Positions 47,198 through 59,309 of a stretch of DNA of 64,000 nucleotides are shown here, piece by piece; position 1 is the stretch's first letter; every line of letters starts with the position of its first letter. Under the pieces are notes generated by a model. That model was given only the letters and a program-made list of their open reading frames with translations. It made no database searches and was not told the DNA's origin. The position numbers and the translations under genes are program-made. The stretch lies in the NCBI GenBank assembly GCA_916613615.1, contig OU744731.1, positions 62,212,880 to 62,276,879 on the forward strand, given 5' to 3'. This DNA comes from Steromphala cineraria (lineage: Eukaryota; Mollusca; Gastropoda; Trochida; Trochidae).

Positions 47198-47246
47198 TTG
47201 GATTACTATCATAAGATTACATGAGTATATAATAAATTCATTATAT

Positions 47247-47444
47247 TTAACTGGGATGCCAGCGTTGTTGTAAATTGTTATTCCACTCACCGTCAATTTT
47301 AATAGCCAATTTATCTATATTGATGGTATTCATATTATAGGACAATGGATCAAATATATAGCCTCTAACCGTATTCATTAGACTAGTCGATAGCAAATAT
47401 TTATTCAATAACCTCTTACTTGTTAGAGCAATAATGCAAATCAA
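47247..47444 (-). other. Possible exon with GTGAGT donor, copy 2
   Basis: The open minus frame reads ...RLLNKYLLSTSLMNTVRGYIFD... and reaches AAAATTGACG|GTGAGTGG, a strong donor context. Copy 3 (63761-63958) has GTGAAT there. It may belong to the same minus-strand gene as the other triplicated frames. No family is recognised. The exon would end near 47289. Confidence 0.2.
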
Positions 47445-47485
47445 TTTGTTATTTCACTCATGCGAGTTATTATTGCAATCTAAGC

Positions 47486-48150
47486 GATCAATCGGTTATA
47501 ACCCCGTAAATTGCGATTACTTGACAACGTTCCTTACTGAAAAGGCCATCGCCTTAGCAACTTGTTTTTGTAGGACTACCGGCAGGAAAAAGGTGACTTA
47601 TGATGTTGACTTAAGTTATCAGTGATTTTCAAAAGCGTTTTGAGTTCTTTGCTTTAGCACTTCAAGGCTATTAAAATAAGCTTTAAAAATAGTTTTCCTG
47701 CTGAACGAGCCTAGGGGAAAAACAATCAAATGTTATCTAAACTCGATTAATCCAATAGACTGCCACTGCAGTATCAAAAGCTTTATAATGCTTAACTGTA
47801 ACAAAGTTTATAAGAAGTTAACATGATGCATGTAATGGGGTTATTATAATGTGCACTTAAGCACACATAATGTAATCTCAAGGGGCCAATTGCCCTAAGC
47901 CAAGTGCTTGAAACACCGAACCGTTCGTGGTGTAGTGCTTAGATTTGAAGTGATGGAATCGTTCGATATTGTCCTCACATCTTGTTTCTCAGGAAATGAA
48001 CCCGTCAAAGTCTGATATCATCCATTTAAAGACCGAGTCATCCAATCAGTGTTTATCTTCACTCATTGCTGGTTTACTCTATCGTATATTCTAATTTCAG
48101 CATATCTGCATTACAATGATGCAAAACATGTGTTATCTTTAATATTAACT
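47486..48150. other. Single-copy DNA, SINE-like scrap
   Basis: An A-box-like CGTGGTGTAGTGCTTAG lies near 47927 and an acceptor-like TCTTGTTTCTCAG ends at 47992. Nothing firm is recognised. Confidence 0.3.
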
Positions 48151-48174
48151 GGGGGGGGGGGGGGGGGGGGGGGG
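48151..48174 (+). repeat. Uninterrupted run of 24 G
   Basis: A homopolymer directly upstream of a tRNA-like segment. Its true length is uncertain in any sequencing technology. Confidence 0.9.
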
Positions 48175-48240
48175 ATAGTGCAGTTATTGGCGCGTGTGCC
48201 TTCGGATCGACTGGTCCGTGGTTCGAATCCTTCTTGAAAG
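48175..48240 (+). repeat. tRNA-like sequence (Arg-like anticodon loop), SINE head
   Basis: ATAGTGCAGTTATTGGCGCG is an A-box-like start. The loop CTTCGGAT resembles tRNA-Arg(UCG), and GGTTCGAATCC is a perfect B box. The stems do not pair well enough for a functional tRNA. Confidence 0.5.
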
Positions 48241-51200
48241 AGATATACAAGAGATTAATTTGTTTAAGTAACTACCTTCCATATTTACTTTTTATTTAAG
48301 AACAGCAAGATTTTAACAGTTCTGTTAACCTTAATATGGTACCAACTAATCAATGGGACAATGATACTGTTCTTTTCAATTCCTATATCTTTCAGAGTAA
48401 AAGTTAAACAAACATACATATGTACACATGGGATATGAAGAGAATTGTAAATTCGCCATTTCCTGGTCCCTCAGACACTTCGCGTCGTGTACAAAAAACC
48501 CAAGTAACAGCTGTTCAGAGAAACTTTTAAACTAATTCAGAACCTTTGTGATCTCATTCATTCTACATAAATTGGTATCACCTAGGTTGGAGTAACTATC
48601 AGTATGTAATAATATTGACATCCCCAGACAATTTTCTTCTACAGACTGCAGACTAACAGGTGATTGGTGCCATTGAAATAGACGCCTAGTTGTACGATGG
48701 AACTACCAATGTTACACGTTTCTTTAGCACTCATGGAAGATAAAGGAAAATACATTTACACAAGGAAGTAAATGAAACAAAAAGTATTTTTAACTTGCCG
48801 GAGATTCCGTTGATAACTAACACAATTACTTCATGACCATGTTCATTGCATACATGTATGTTAACATCCTCATCCTGTGTTGTGTCACGGGCATGGTACT
48901 TCATCCACATCGCAATCAGCTGTTGTAATTGCTACCTGGAAACATGATGTACTGACTTGTCACGATTTGTGCTAAGCAGCAGTTGTGAAATGATGTAGGT
49001 AGCTCTATGAAAAAGTCTTAGAACTGGACGTAGACGTCAAGGCCTCAAGTATCCACATTATTATCATTTTGACATAGAACAACTGTCCAACATAGAGACA
49101 ATCCTATAATATCTGGAAAGCTAACAATCAGAAAATGGAATATATGATACTTATAACAAAATCTTTGTGTTATCTAATCCGACTTTCAAACAATTAATAT
49201 TACAAAACATAACAATTCTTTTTTATGTTGTTATATTAAAACACCTTTGGCAGACACATTAAGCGTCATTTCGAAATTCCTTATATTTGATAAACTCAAA
49301 TAGGACTCTTGGTATATAAGATTTTAACTTTTCCTGTATAAACATACACACTCGATTTGTAAAATAAATATAACACAATTGTTATTGAAAAACTGTCATT
49401 TGCATCACATATTATTTCATAATTATATATACTACTATAAAATATCCTACCATAAACCGTCCTTCCCCGTGTCGATATTTGTTTTTCGGGTGAACCTCAC
49501 ATTACAGCTTTGGTGAAAGCAACAGGATCGGTCATGTAATAACAAGTCATGTGATATTCAATGTATCGCATGTCATGTCTGGCCACATGACATGAGCACG
49601 TCGGGTCGTAGCTTCTCATGTCAAGTGAATTTCCACTCGTCAGTTGTGATGAAAAACACAAGTAGTCATAAAGCATTTACTGACAGCTCTTCCAAACAAA
49701 ACATCTGCTTTGCTATTTTGTAACAGGGGAGTACAGAAGTAAATTGGAAAGAAAGGCGAGCTTCTCGGAAGAATAACATCTCACTTCAGATGAGTCAGAC
49801 AGACGAAAACTTTGGCTCTGAACCAACTGTCTCAGGTTCGAATCCCAAAGCGATTTCACAATGTCTGTGTAGCCGTCAGTTCAGTGTTTCATTTATACTT
49901 ATATCGCCTAAAGGCTTAATTATTTCATGGAAGGTATTAATGGGATTCTTTAGTTAAAGAATACTGAATATTCTGAATTACCTAATTTGAACACAACGGT
50001 TTTTTTCAACGTGACATAATGAGATTACAACGTGACATGATAAGATTACAAACTTGGATATAAACATTTATCAGGAATCTCGTATGGGATCAAAAAGCAA
50101 ATACACATTGACAACATGTAAAAAAAACACACGTAAGCTAGAAGCCTGTCCTAATCTCTCAACAATTGTTTAGCAAATTAAAACATTGTTAACACCATGT
50201 TTGCTAAGGAAGTGGAAAACCAACAAGGATAAAATCTATCTGCAATAGAGAAAATTTGTATAGTGCTATTTATCTTAATGCATCGTTTCCTAAAATGTAG
50301 CTTTCATTACGTAAGCAATATTTAAATAACCGTGCATTATCAACTCTATCTATTTATATGACCTTATTAAGCGCTTCGGGAAGAGTTTAAGACCTGATTT
50401 TTCTAATTGACTTTTTTAAATGAATAAAGATCTGAATTATCACATATTTCATAAAGAAAATTATTATATGTGCATTTTTACCAAATAAGGAAAGATTCGA
50501 TGTATTTGCTAATACCAAGGTTGACTAGTTACCAAATAAATTACACTTAAAACACTCTCTAAAAATACCCTGGTGTGCTCTCAATTGAGCTGAAGTACAC
50601 CAGTGATTGAGACTATCATGAATAATGCCCATGGGGAGACATGAGACTAGTCAACGTACACCCACTGATGAAGAACAGAGCCAATGCTTGTCGATCAGCA
50701 CCAAGCAGACTTTTAGAACAGGTTGGGGTTTAATGATTACAGGCTGTTTACCGATGGCTTTGGAGTCTGGAAAAGTTGTGAAACTTTCTGCACTCGACAT
50801 TGTTTGGAACAGGTAGCTGGCGCCATCAAAGGCTCATTTCAGTTTTATTTGTTATTCTTAAAACAACGTTTATGTTATTGTTGCAAGCTATGCGTTTAGA
50901 TTTATTATCCAGAGGCTAACTGGTTGAACCTTTATTACCTGTTATTGTGTGAATTTTGGCTTATGTCATCGCAACGGTCAAAATCTATCGCAATGAGATT
51001 AAATACTCTATTCTCGTCTTAACATGTCAAATTCTGATATTTATGTGACTCTGCCAACTGACAGAACCAGTAGGGAACCCTTTCTTTTCTGATCCGGTAA
51101 TAATCATCAATTATCCGAATTTATGAGCGGACGCTATACTAACTCTGCTACATCGGCATTATCAATACGGCATTGCCGACTTTCTTTGATGATTCCCTTT

Positions 51201-52494
51201 AATTATTCGCTTTAAATCTAGAAAATCGGCGTCCAATTTTTTGTACAAAATGGCATTGTTTGAGATTAAGATATTGTTACTTTTCTTTTAAAATGATATT
51301 GCAACAGGCTCATTTAATTAATGAACTGATGAAATGAAGTGACTGGCTTTTACACTGAGAATTATGTTCTGTAAAATGATACTTCCTGCTCACAAAGATA
51401 TTTCACACCAATGTTCAAACAAGAAACATGCGTCCAACCACAGTCGGCAAAGGCACAAACATCAACAAAACATTCCATCTCTTTGAAAAAGGGTTAAACT
51501 AAGGCAAAAAGCTTCAGAAGCTAATTGAAGATCGTTATCTTTATCCGACACATCAACATACACATCGGTCGGTTGGACAGCAGTACTGAGAGTCGACGAT
51601 AAGAGTGGGAAATTGAAACTGACGTCCCATTGGGGAACATCTATCAATCTCATCTTGTAGAGGATCTTCTGACAAAAGAAGAAATATAAATTCTGTGGAT
51701 TGCTGCATCGTTACTACTGATTTAATACTGTACATAAATATCATATTGTTTACACTTCATAGTTTGTCTATGAAATCTGTATGTTAAATCATAAACTCTA
51801 CTTCAAAAGAGATGGGAACTCGAAACGTAACTGCAACGAACGTTGGCGATTTATTTACTCATCAAAGCAAAGGAAATGGACATATCCTGTTTCGAGAAAT
51901 ATATGATATGCATGCTTATAACATGGAAAGACGTTTATAAGTGTATTGGAGACCAGTATATTTTGCACACAAAAGACATTTGCATTAAAACAAGCTCATG
52001 ATCAATTAGCAAACAGGCTGTGGCGAAACCGTGATCTTTTCCGTTATATACTATACAGTCTGCAGGTGGAAAACGAGAAGCGGAACTAACATTTTCTATT
52101 GTTATGAGAGGTTGTTACCTCTTGTTTAATTCAAGGTTTCCGTATTATACCAGTTGCATGCCCAAGGCTGCTGAATTGGTCCAAGGTGAAGCCAGAGTCA
52201 ATGCAGCAGACAGAAGAACCTGTTATTTGGCCAATAGGAAAAACTGGATATTGTTTACTTAAGCAACTAACGGTTTTCTGTTTTACATGTACCAAGGAAA
52301 CGTTCATATAAAGAGGAAAGCAGTAAAAATGTTATTCAAATTGGCATATTGAAAGTTTTTTAGGGATAATTTTGTTATTTCCTGCTTTGGTTCTTTCCTC
52401 TATTGGCCCAGTATACCCGTATCATATGGTTTAGGCCGTACATATTGTATAAGGGCCATGATGTTCACTGTTAATTTTTGAAGACCGTTATTAA
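48241..52494. other. Single-copy AT-rich DNA, nothing firm
   Basis: It contains a B-box GGTTCGAATCC at about 49835 with a CTCTGAA loop upstream (tRNA-like scrap), a perfect inverted repeat CATGTCATGT/ACATGACATG at 49569-49594, and a 63-codon plus frame at 50625-50816 of GC-richer composition. None amounts to a gene call. Confidence 0.35.
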
Positions 52495-52850
52495 AGGGGC
52501 AGTAGCACGTTTTTTGATAATTTTATATTTCAAATATTTCACTGATAATTGTAAGTTAATGCTAAATGTATTACATTGACAGTGTCAAAATTCTCATTAC
52601 ACAAGCCAATCATCTATAGTCAGAGGACAAAGCATGAAGATTCCTATAAAATCCATTGGCGGCCATTTTGTGTGAACACCTTTAATTCATTTTGTTTAAG
52701 AAAACGGAATCGCAAGGCTAAACTTTACGTTATATATTTGAATTATTACTGCTTCATTTAGTTTAAATACATTGTCTTTCAATTGGAACCATTAATTTTA
52801 ATTTTCCTGTCATTACCTTATATTCCCCCTAAAAACGTGCTACTGCCCCC
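52495..52850. mobile_element. piggyBac-type MITE, 356 bp, copy B (inverted)
   Basis: TTAA lies on both sides (52491-52494, 52851-52854). Ends AGGGGCAGTAGCACGTTTT and, inverted, GGGGGCAGTAGCACGTTTT. The interior matches the copy at 31573-31938 read in reverse. No coding capacity. Confidence 0.87.
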
Positions 52851-53114
52851 TTAATTTGTGCCGAATCATGGTCTTAATTGTAAATTCGCCTATACATGTA
52901 CATACCATTACTTGACTATGAAGTAGAATCAATGATAAAGAAGATGGTTAAATTTGAATTATTAAGATGTTAATTCACAGGCAACGCTATCAATATATGA
53001 AATCAATGATGTGAAATTAAATCACGCTATTGTTATGGCTTTTTGCAGTGATCTTGTCGAAAAAGGAAAACTAACTCCATATGGGGCCGTACATCTGAGT
53101 TGTATTTTTTCCAG

Positions 53115-53153
53115 GACTGGATTGTTAAGATGATGGACGCGAGAGACGTTTAA
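53115..53153 (+). other. Candidate short terminal exon (coding part)
   Basis: The acceptor TTGTATTTTTTCCAG is followed by the frame DWIVKMMDARDV and a stop. AATAAA follows at 53234-53239. The arrangement fits a last exon, but each signal is common in AT-rich DNA. Confidence 0.2.
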
Positions 53154-53394
53154 TATGTTATTGGCTAGAATCTAGAGAATCTTTTCCAATTCGAGTGAAA
53201 GTAATATAAAAACAGTTTATTATTTCAAGTTATAATAAATGTTTTGACATACCAAATTGCAGTGAAAATCTTTTTACACCAAATGTCTAACTCCCAGAAG
53301 ATGAGATCACAATGCAATGATTGCCTACACATCACAATTTAATGACTGCCTTTTACACACTGTATATTCTCTTTACTATATCCAATCAATAGAG

Positions 53395-53541
53395 ATTATT
53401 AGCCGAGTGTGTTTCCGTATCATTAATATCATATAATAGGAATAAAATTTGTATTATGCGAGCCTTTGGCGAGCATAATACATACATTTTTATTCCTATT
53501 ATATGATATTAATGATACGGAAACACACGAGGTTAATAATT
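53395..53541. mobile_element. Foldback element, about 147 bp
   Basis: Arms of about 60 bases: GTGTGTTTCCGTATCATTAA on the left and its complement on the right. The inner stem TGTATTATGC.../...GCATAATACA closes around CCTTTGG. Outer edges TTATTAGCC and GGTTAATAA are imperfect. No coding capacity. Confidence 0.85.
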
Positions 53542-54198
53542 TCTTTATCATATAATGTCATTTTGAAAGAAAAGGGTTTAAACGAAAATATGATTCCTTC
53601 TAAAAATATGTTTGACCTAGATTTCGCGGAGTAATTTGTTTTACAGTACACCAAGGTGAAGGTCATATTGTCGGCGATATACAGTTGTGAACAGTCTAGA
53701 AATATTCCTTCATGAAATGATCTTTTCATAGTGATAGAAACGTCTCCTACAATCTATCAACATCTTAAGTGAAGTTAGTATATATGGTTTATGCACAAGC
53801 AAACATTTGTTTCTTCTATACAACACAAAATTGGTACAAACCACTTGTCAACGTCGCTACAACAGGGGAAGTAACTCTAACTACACTTTGAAAAGCTGCA
53901 TTGTCATTGCAGTGTCGCCAGTTCAGTGACGGTATCCTTAGACTAAACGCCGATTATTTCGAAGGTGGGATTGTTAATTGTGTGTTACTACGCTACTAGA
54001 TAATGTGTACTATCACTAGAATATGATTTGTTTTGCTGTTAAGTTGAAAACTGACACGGTCAAACCGGTCTAGGCCTCCCTATGTTACTCACGAAAATAT
54101 TCAAGCACATATTTTGTTCGATAACCGGTATATTGTAAGCTGCATATCGTTATTATTTTGGTGTAAACGCACGATGAAAACAATTTGAAACGCTTCTA

Positions 54199-54528
54199 TT
54201 ACCAAGCTATTTCTAAAATATGAATGCATGATAAGTTTACCCTGACGGATTTTGTACGATATTTTATTCGATAGAAACACAAAACCTGAAAACTCCCGAC
54301 GACGTTATCAATGGTTAGTGACCGTTTTAGGACTCGCACGACATGCATGGAGTTTTGAGAAAATAGTTCGTGTTTTGACCTAATTTGCATCTTTATCAGA
54401 TTTTGAGGCAATCGGTTACCAAGTTTATCAGATAGCTTTATTGCATTGATAACACCCTCCATTATATGATAAATAAGGATACTGTCCAACAGAGTAAAAC
54501 AATAACCACAGCTTCTCAGGTACTTCAT
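54199..54528 (-). CDS. 109-codon ATG open frame, unknown
   Basis: Starts MKYLRSCGYCFTLLDSILIY..., hydrophobic near the N terminus, then a basic, mixed stretch (…KLSDKLGNRLPQNLIKMQIR…). It is among the longest frames in single-copy DNA here. No domain is recognised; it could be an exon or chance. Confidence 0.2.
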   Translation of the reverse strand: MKYLRSCGYCFTLLDSILIYHIMEGVINAIKLSDKLGNRLPQNLIKMQIRSKHELFSQNSMHVVRVLKRSLTIDNVVGSFQVLCFYRIKYRTKSVRVNLSCIHILEIAW

Positions 54529-54694
54529 AAATTATAAATAAAAGTCCAAGCATTGATATAATTCCATCATTCTATAACTTAAAAACCTCGGCCTTGTTAC
54601 GTTAGACTATCCAAACATTAAAAGTATCAATTAACTAATAAACAAGTGTTGGGTATTTTTAATGTCTATATTTTATTCTCCCTTCCCCCTTTAG

Positions 54695-54750
54695 CACTCC
54701 ACGATGTCAAGTTTCAGGTTCAGTTTGGCTACACGCTCATTGAAAGATAA
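54695..54750 (+). other. Candidate terminal exon segment
   Basis: A very good acceptor (ATTCTCCCTTCCCCCTTTAG) is followed in one frame by LHDVKFQVQFGYTLIER and a stop. No poly(A) signal lies close by. No homology is recognised. Confidence 0.22.
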
Positions 54751-56531
54751 GGTCAACTAGAGGCTGCAAAGAAGATTTATCAAGACAGCCATAGTTTCTT
54801 GTAGACAATTCCCATTCCAACGCCTTCTGCTTACGTTTGAAAATGCAAAAGAAATTCTAAATGGGGTTGTTTGAATAGATAGGGTAGATAAGTAAAATTT
54901 AGTTATGTTTGTTGTCTAAAAATTGTACAATAATTATTTTTAATGTCTTCCAAGAATGTAGAAAGTACATCTAGAAGGAAGTAATTTTTGGAAGTCATAT
55001 TGACTTCCTTCATACTCCTTCGTCAAGTTTGAGAAAGCTTTCTTTAAAACTATTAGAAAATGATTATGGAATCGTACTGTTATGTTGCTATACTTAAAAG
55101 GAAAATCATTTCAGTAATATGTTGGGATCGCTAGTCTCAACGAACGCATGTAAATAATGAGTATGGAAATGTGTTTATAATTCCAACGCTTTTTGGCCTT
55201 GGCCTTAAAACAGTTTGAGGATTTGCTAGAAATATATTCCCTATCCATAAGGCATGGTTAACATGTGTGTGTACTTACATTGGAGTTAAGAACAATTAAG
55301 CGTTTAGAACAGTCAAACTATATCGTTTCTTCCAATATCTGCAATCGTCGTAACTCTCTTAAAATCTTTAGGAGGCAATTCTATGAATTCAGCTTAAATG
55401 TTTAAATATTTAGAGAAGTACCCACACACAACTTTCAAGTTAAGGACACCTACAACATAAAAAGGAAGGGTTACCTTATTAATTTTGAATCCTACACTCA
55501 ATTATTTCTTACAATAATTATATTTTTGGACTTCGAAAAGAACAAAAACTGAAATTCTGGTTTTCTTTAGTAAATGCATTTTTTCTTTGTTATGAAAACG
55601 ACATAAGTAAATGATTACATAACAAAAATATTTAAAAACATATGACTGTAAATAAAAATCAGCTATGAGGATTACAAGGTAAGCGTATAATATAAAATGT
55701 AAATTCCTAGAATTTGTTTATAAATTTGACATGAACTGATGGCTTTTATACTGAAATAAATTATGAAGTTTGTACTTAATGTTTGCTTGGGTTTCTCTCT
55801 TATGATGTGACTCTCCCACAACAAATTTGATTTAATTTTGAAAGTATTACAAATGTTTATATTTTCACTCAAATTGTTAATTAATGGATACACTAAACTC
55901 TTTTTTATATTATAGCTTTCAAACGTTATGAAGCATTTTTAGTGGTAGCCAAAAATGTACCTTAGGTTAATCAAGTGATATGTTTTCAAGAATAACAAAA
56001 TGATAAAGAGTGGTAGTAATGGGTTTCTGTTGACGTTCTGGAGCTATTCCTGTCTATTTTAATATTGACTTATTTCTTTCCTCCACTAGTCAATGTTTGC
56101 AAATGTACGGATGGTGAAGCTATCACTGTTGGTTCGTTAGTTATTTCTAGCGTATACGTAGCATAAGAGGCATTCTAGATTGATTTCTAATATGAACAGC
56201 ATATGCTTATTGTTTTAAAGGCAGGACGGCATACAAATTAAGAAAAATACAGTATATTTTGAAGATTATTATAACATAAAGTTGGCATATTTAAGAAGAA
56301 ATGTTTCTTTAAAACACTCAACAACATTATTTCAACTTTGAAATATATATGAAATTTAATTTAATAAACACTAGACAGCTAAATTATACGACTATTTTGC
56401 CAATCGAGATCAGGAGTGAGCTGAAACATACAAAGGAGACTTCATTTTTCACTTCAAAATATAAATTTCTGACTCATCTTCGCATCTTTAAACTCTGTGT
56501 TGATGTAAAACAAATTCCTGAAAAGGCAATA

Positions 56532-56533
<2 letters not shown>

Positions 56534-56564
<31 letters not shown>
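56534..56564. repeat. (TAT)n microsatellite
   Basis: About ten TAT units, in copy 3 only. Confidence 0.9.
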
Positions 56565-56565
<1 letters not shown>

Positions 56566-56807
56566 CCCTTTTCAAATCAAATGTCATTTATGTCCGAAGA
56601 TAATAAATTACCTAAAGTCAATATTGATAAGTTAAATAAAAAATATTTCAAAGTCACTAATGTATGAAAATAGCAAGAATTTGGAGGGATGCACAAAAAC
56701 TGAAAACACTCACATTAAGTTAAATTTTAACAAATCTTTTTTTGAGCATATAACAGGCGTTTTCTGGGCAGTTCAATTTGCATCCGGGGACCAATCAATA
56801 ACAAGTA

Positions 56808-56815
56808 CTTGTCAC
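56808..56815. other. Empty hAT target site in copy 3
   Basis: Single CTTGTCAC with the same flanks as copies 1 and 2. Confidence 0.9.
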
Positions 56816-57046
56816 ACTTTCGGTTTAGTATTCAGGTAATTTAGCTTTCAAGATTACTTGTGAAACAAATCAATTTACACCTGATTGATTACATGAACTG
56901 ATAAAAGTACAGAAGCAAACAAAATCCTTCAAGTAATATGCATGGGCAAAATTACAGATACCCTCAGTTTCAAATAAACATCTTGTATAGGATTAAAGGG
57001 TTTCTCAAGAAAAAGTAATTTCGCCGGACATTGTATAATTCAATAA

Positions 57047-57052
57047 TTTATT
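57047..57052 (-). promoter_or_regulatory. AATAAA poly(A) signal, copy 3
   Basis: The equivalent of 9015-9020, past the stop at 57176. Confidence 0.35.
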
Positions 57053-57175
57053 CCACATTCAATTCCGAGAGATTCACAGCATCACCCCGTTGACATAATG
57101 GAATGTTAAGTGTTCAAATCTAATCCGTATATATGATTCCATCTTGACATTTACAAAATCCTCAAAAAGCTTGCT

Positions 57176-57478
57176 TCATGCAGTGACTCTAATAGTATTT
57201 GAGCAATGAGAAACAAGGGCATACGGTGTTAAATCATTGGGACAGTTTAGATTGATTTCTTTGTCCCCAGGACCCGATTCTAATCCTCTGAGGACCACAT
57301 TGACATCTTTCTGCTTTACAATATTGTACACGTGTTTATCTCCGAAGATCTCCATCGCAATGGTGCCATCGACGTCGTCAGTCCCCAAAGACTCTACTGA
57401 TCCTAATGTCAATTCAATCGAAGGCCACCGCTGAGAAAGCAATACCTGATTGTTCCTCATCAAGACCAAAGGTTCCAT
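57176..57478 (-). pseudogene. Candidate last exon of the triplicated gene, copy 3
   Basis: The same terminal frame ending CSNTIRVTA. Against copy 1 it shows about six amino-acid changes and very few silent ones over about 70 codons. The overlapping upstream frame (57414-57599) ends in the TGA shared with copy 1. Confidence 0.25.
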
Positions 57479-59309
57479 GGCAAGGAGGCCAGACGCAAGG
57501 ACGATCCGAAGGAGGAAATGAGGTCTCTAACTTGAGACCCCAACTAACGAGGTGCCATTGCTTGGGATTAGATGTTGAAGCCCCTTTCACATCCATCAAA
57601 CTCTTCTGGACACTTCATTTGCTTCTTAATCTATGGACATCCTTTCAGGGTAGTTCCCCTGATACCGACCTGCTGTGAGAAAGAATTGCTTCCCAGGACG
57701 CACGTTCCTGCAATGTTCAGACAGACATTATGTGAGAGGAATGTGATTGAGCGCGATCAATCACAAGAGAACCTCATTTTAGAGTTAAACTGACTCTTTT
57801 TTGTTGAAATTGCATTGCAGTTAAATAAGTATTAAATCGTTAAAGTAATTTTTTCAGAAGTAAAGATATTATGCTAAATGACTTTTGTTTCAGAATTTCA
57901 TGTTAAGTTTGACAGCATCTTTCTCATAACAGTTGTGTTCTGGTCAATATAATGTTGTATGTCCAGGAGAGAGAATTTTCCACTGGTGCGATCAGTCACA
58001 ACACATTTTAAAAGCTCATTAATTTTGAAAATAGTAACACTGAAAGGTCAGTCTCACAGAAACCTAAAAAACAAAAATTGGTTTATAAAATATGAGAGTT
58101 GAATATGAATGTTTGTCTATTGATCATGGAAGTGATGTTAGATTATCAAGATGTTTATCAAAGAGTCTGCCTTGCAGTAATCATGTACATGTATCTACAA
58201 ATCGAAAGGCTGTAGTCACAGCAGGGATGACAGATTGTAATTAAGGGTTTGACAGGGAGTTTCGCAGTCACCTAAACCTTAAATTTATAAAAGAATATTG
58301 TCGCTTCCAAAGGTTTCAACTTTCCACGATTTTTATCTCATAAGGTGGGCAAAACGTTTGTTGTCCTATTGACGAGATATCGTTTTTTTATTTTCTATGT
58401 CCTGAAAACTAAGTTGTTATAATGTACACAGAATTTCGAAATTAATGAGCTTGAGAGAAAAGTATTACTGTTAGTCAAGTTAATAAAATATATAATGTAA
58501 ATGTAACCAACCATGCAATTTGGCAGTTTGTAGTTTGCATTTGTTTCTTTGCTAATAGCAATTGGGAAAATATTTATCAATATAACCTTTGTCAAATTCA
58601 GTTTATGCAGGGTGGAATGCATATTGATTTTAATGGCTTTTAAGACTTTTGCACAGTAAATGAAATGGACTCGCTTTTATTTTAATATCCTCTTGACGAA
58701 ATTCTAAATCTACCAAACAACTTTCTTTAACTACCAAAACAACTTTCTTCGGCTTCTAAGAAACACATATAATCAGCACGAAAAGTTTAATTCTTACAAA
58801 GTGACAGGAAGCCGTTCTAATCTCATTTCCTTCAAAGTGTACACACGAACTAAAATGAACACAAACTAAAGTTTGTTTACACTTCCTAGAATGTGCTCTT
58901 AACTTAAACGAAAAATGTACTTAGGGAACCCCAGACGGAGACATCACATCAATCTTTTCTTAATCACTTCATCACAAACTTACATATTAAATTTGCAGAG
59001 CCTAAGTTGATTTACAGTTGCAAAAACAAGAGCTGTACGAGGACTGCGTCAGAGACAAATGATGCGACCTTCTTTATTCGACATTCCAAGGCATAGGACA
59101 CATTTATATCACATTAATGATATTGTTTGAGGAGCAGGCGAGAAAGAGACTGCTTAATTGCTGTCAGTACATCAGGATTTGCTGCCGATCTTCATGCTAA
59201 TTACATCTCTCGAGGCGTGAGAACCGATAGTTAGGGGAAGTGGAAAAAATAGAGCCATTGGCTCTGTAGCTCATCAGACTGAGCTGGCTTTACATTTGAT
59301 TTTGCTTTA

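Larger units (their letters stand above)
46363..47233. mobile_element. 870 bp block present in copy 2 but absent from copy 3
   Basis: Copy 3 joins ...CAGTATATAT to TCATTATATT directly at about 63750. The block in copy 2 is bordered by AGTATATA on both sides (46358-46365, 47224-47231), a possible 8 bp target duplication, though the right side has five extra bases. The block starts with a large inverted repeat (46363-46532) and ends with a perfect short one (47156-47197). No transposase. Confidence 0.55.
36482..47485. repeat. Segmental duplication, copy 2
   Basis: Aligned by eye to copy 1 from 1 to 12289 and to copy 3 from 56297 to the right edge. Copy 2 lacks the hAT and the HINE, and so gives empty sites for both. 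It carries a truncated mariner and an extra block at 46363-47233. Its right edge cannot be seen because copy 3 ends with the window at the equivalent of 47485. Sequence between the listed features (36482-38037, 38113-39990, 40990-42570) shows no credible gene. Confidence 0.9.
53542..56296. other. Single-copy AT-rich DNA with weak coding hints
   Basis: Apart from the minus frame at 54199-54528 and the exon-like segment at 54695-54750, no structure is recognised. A minus segment near 54079-54146 has an acceptor-like ATATGCAG and a GTGAGTAAC donor with an open frame, but it is short. Confidence 0.3.
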
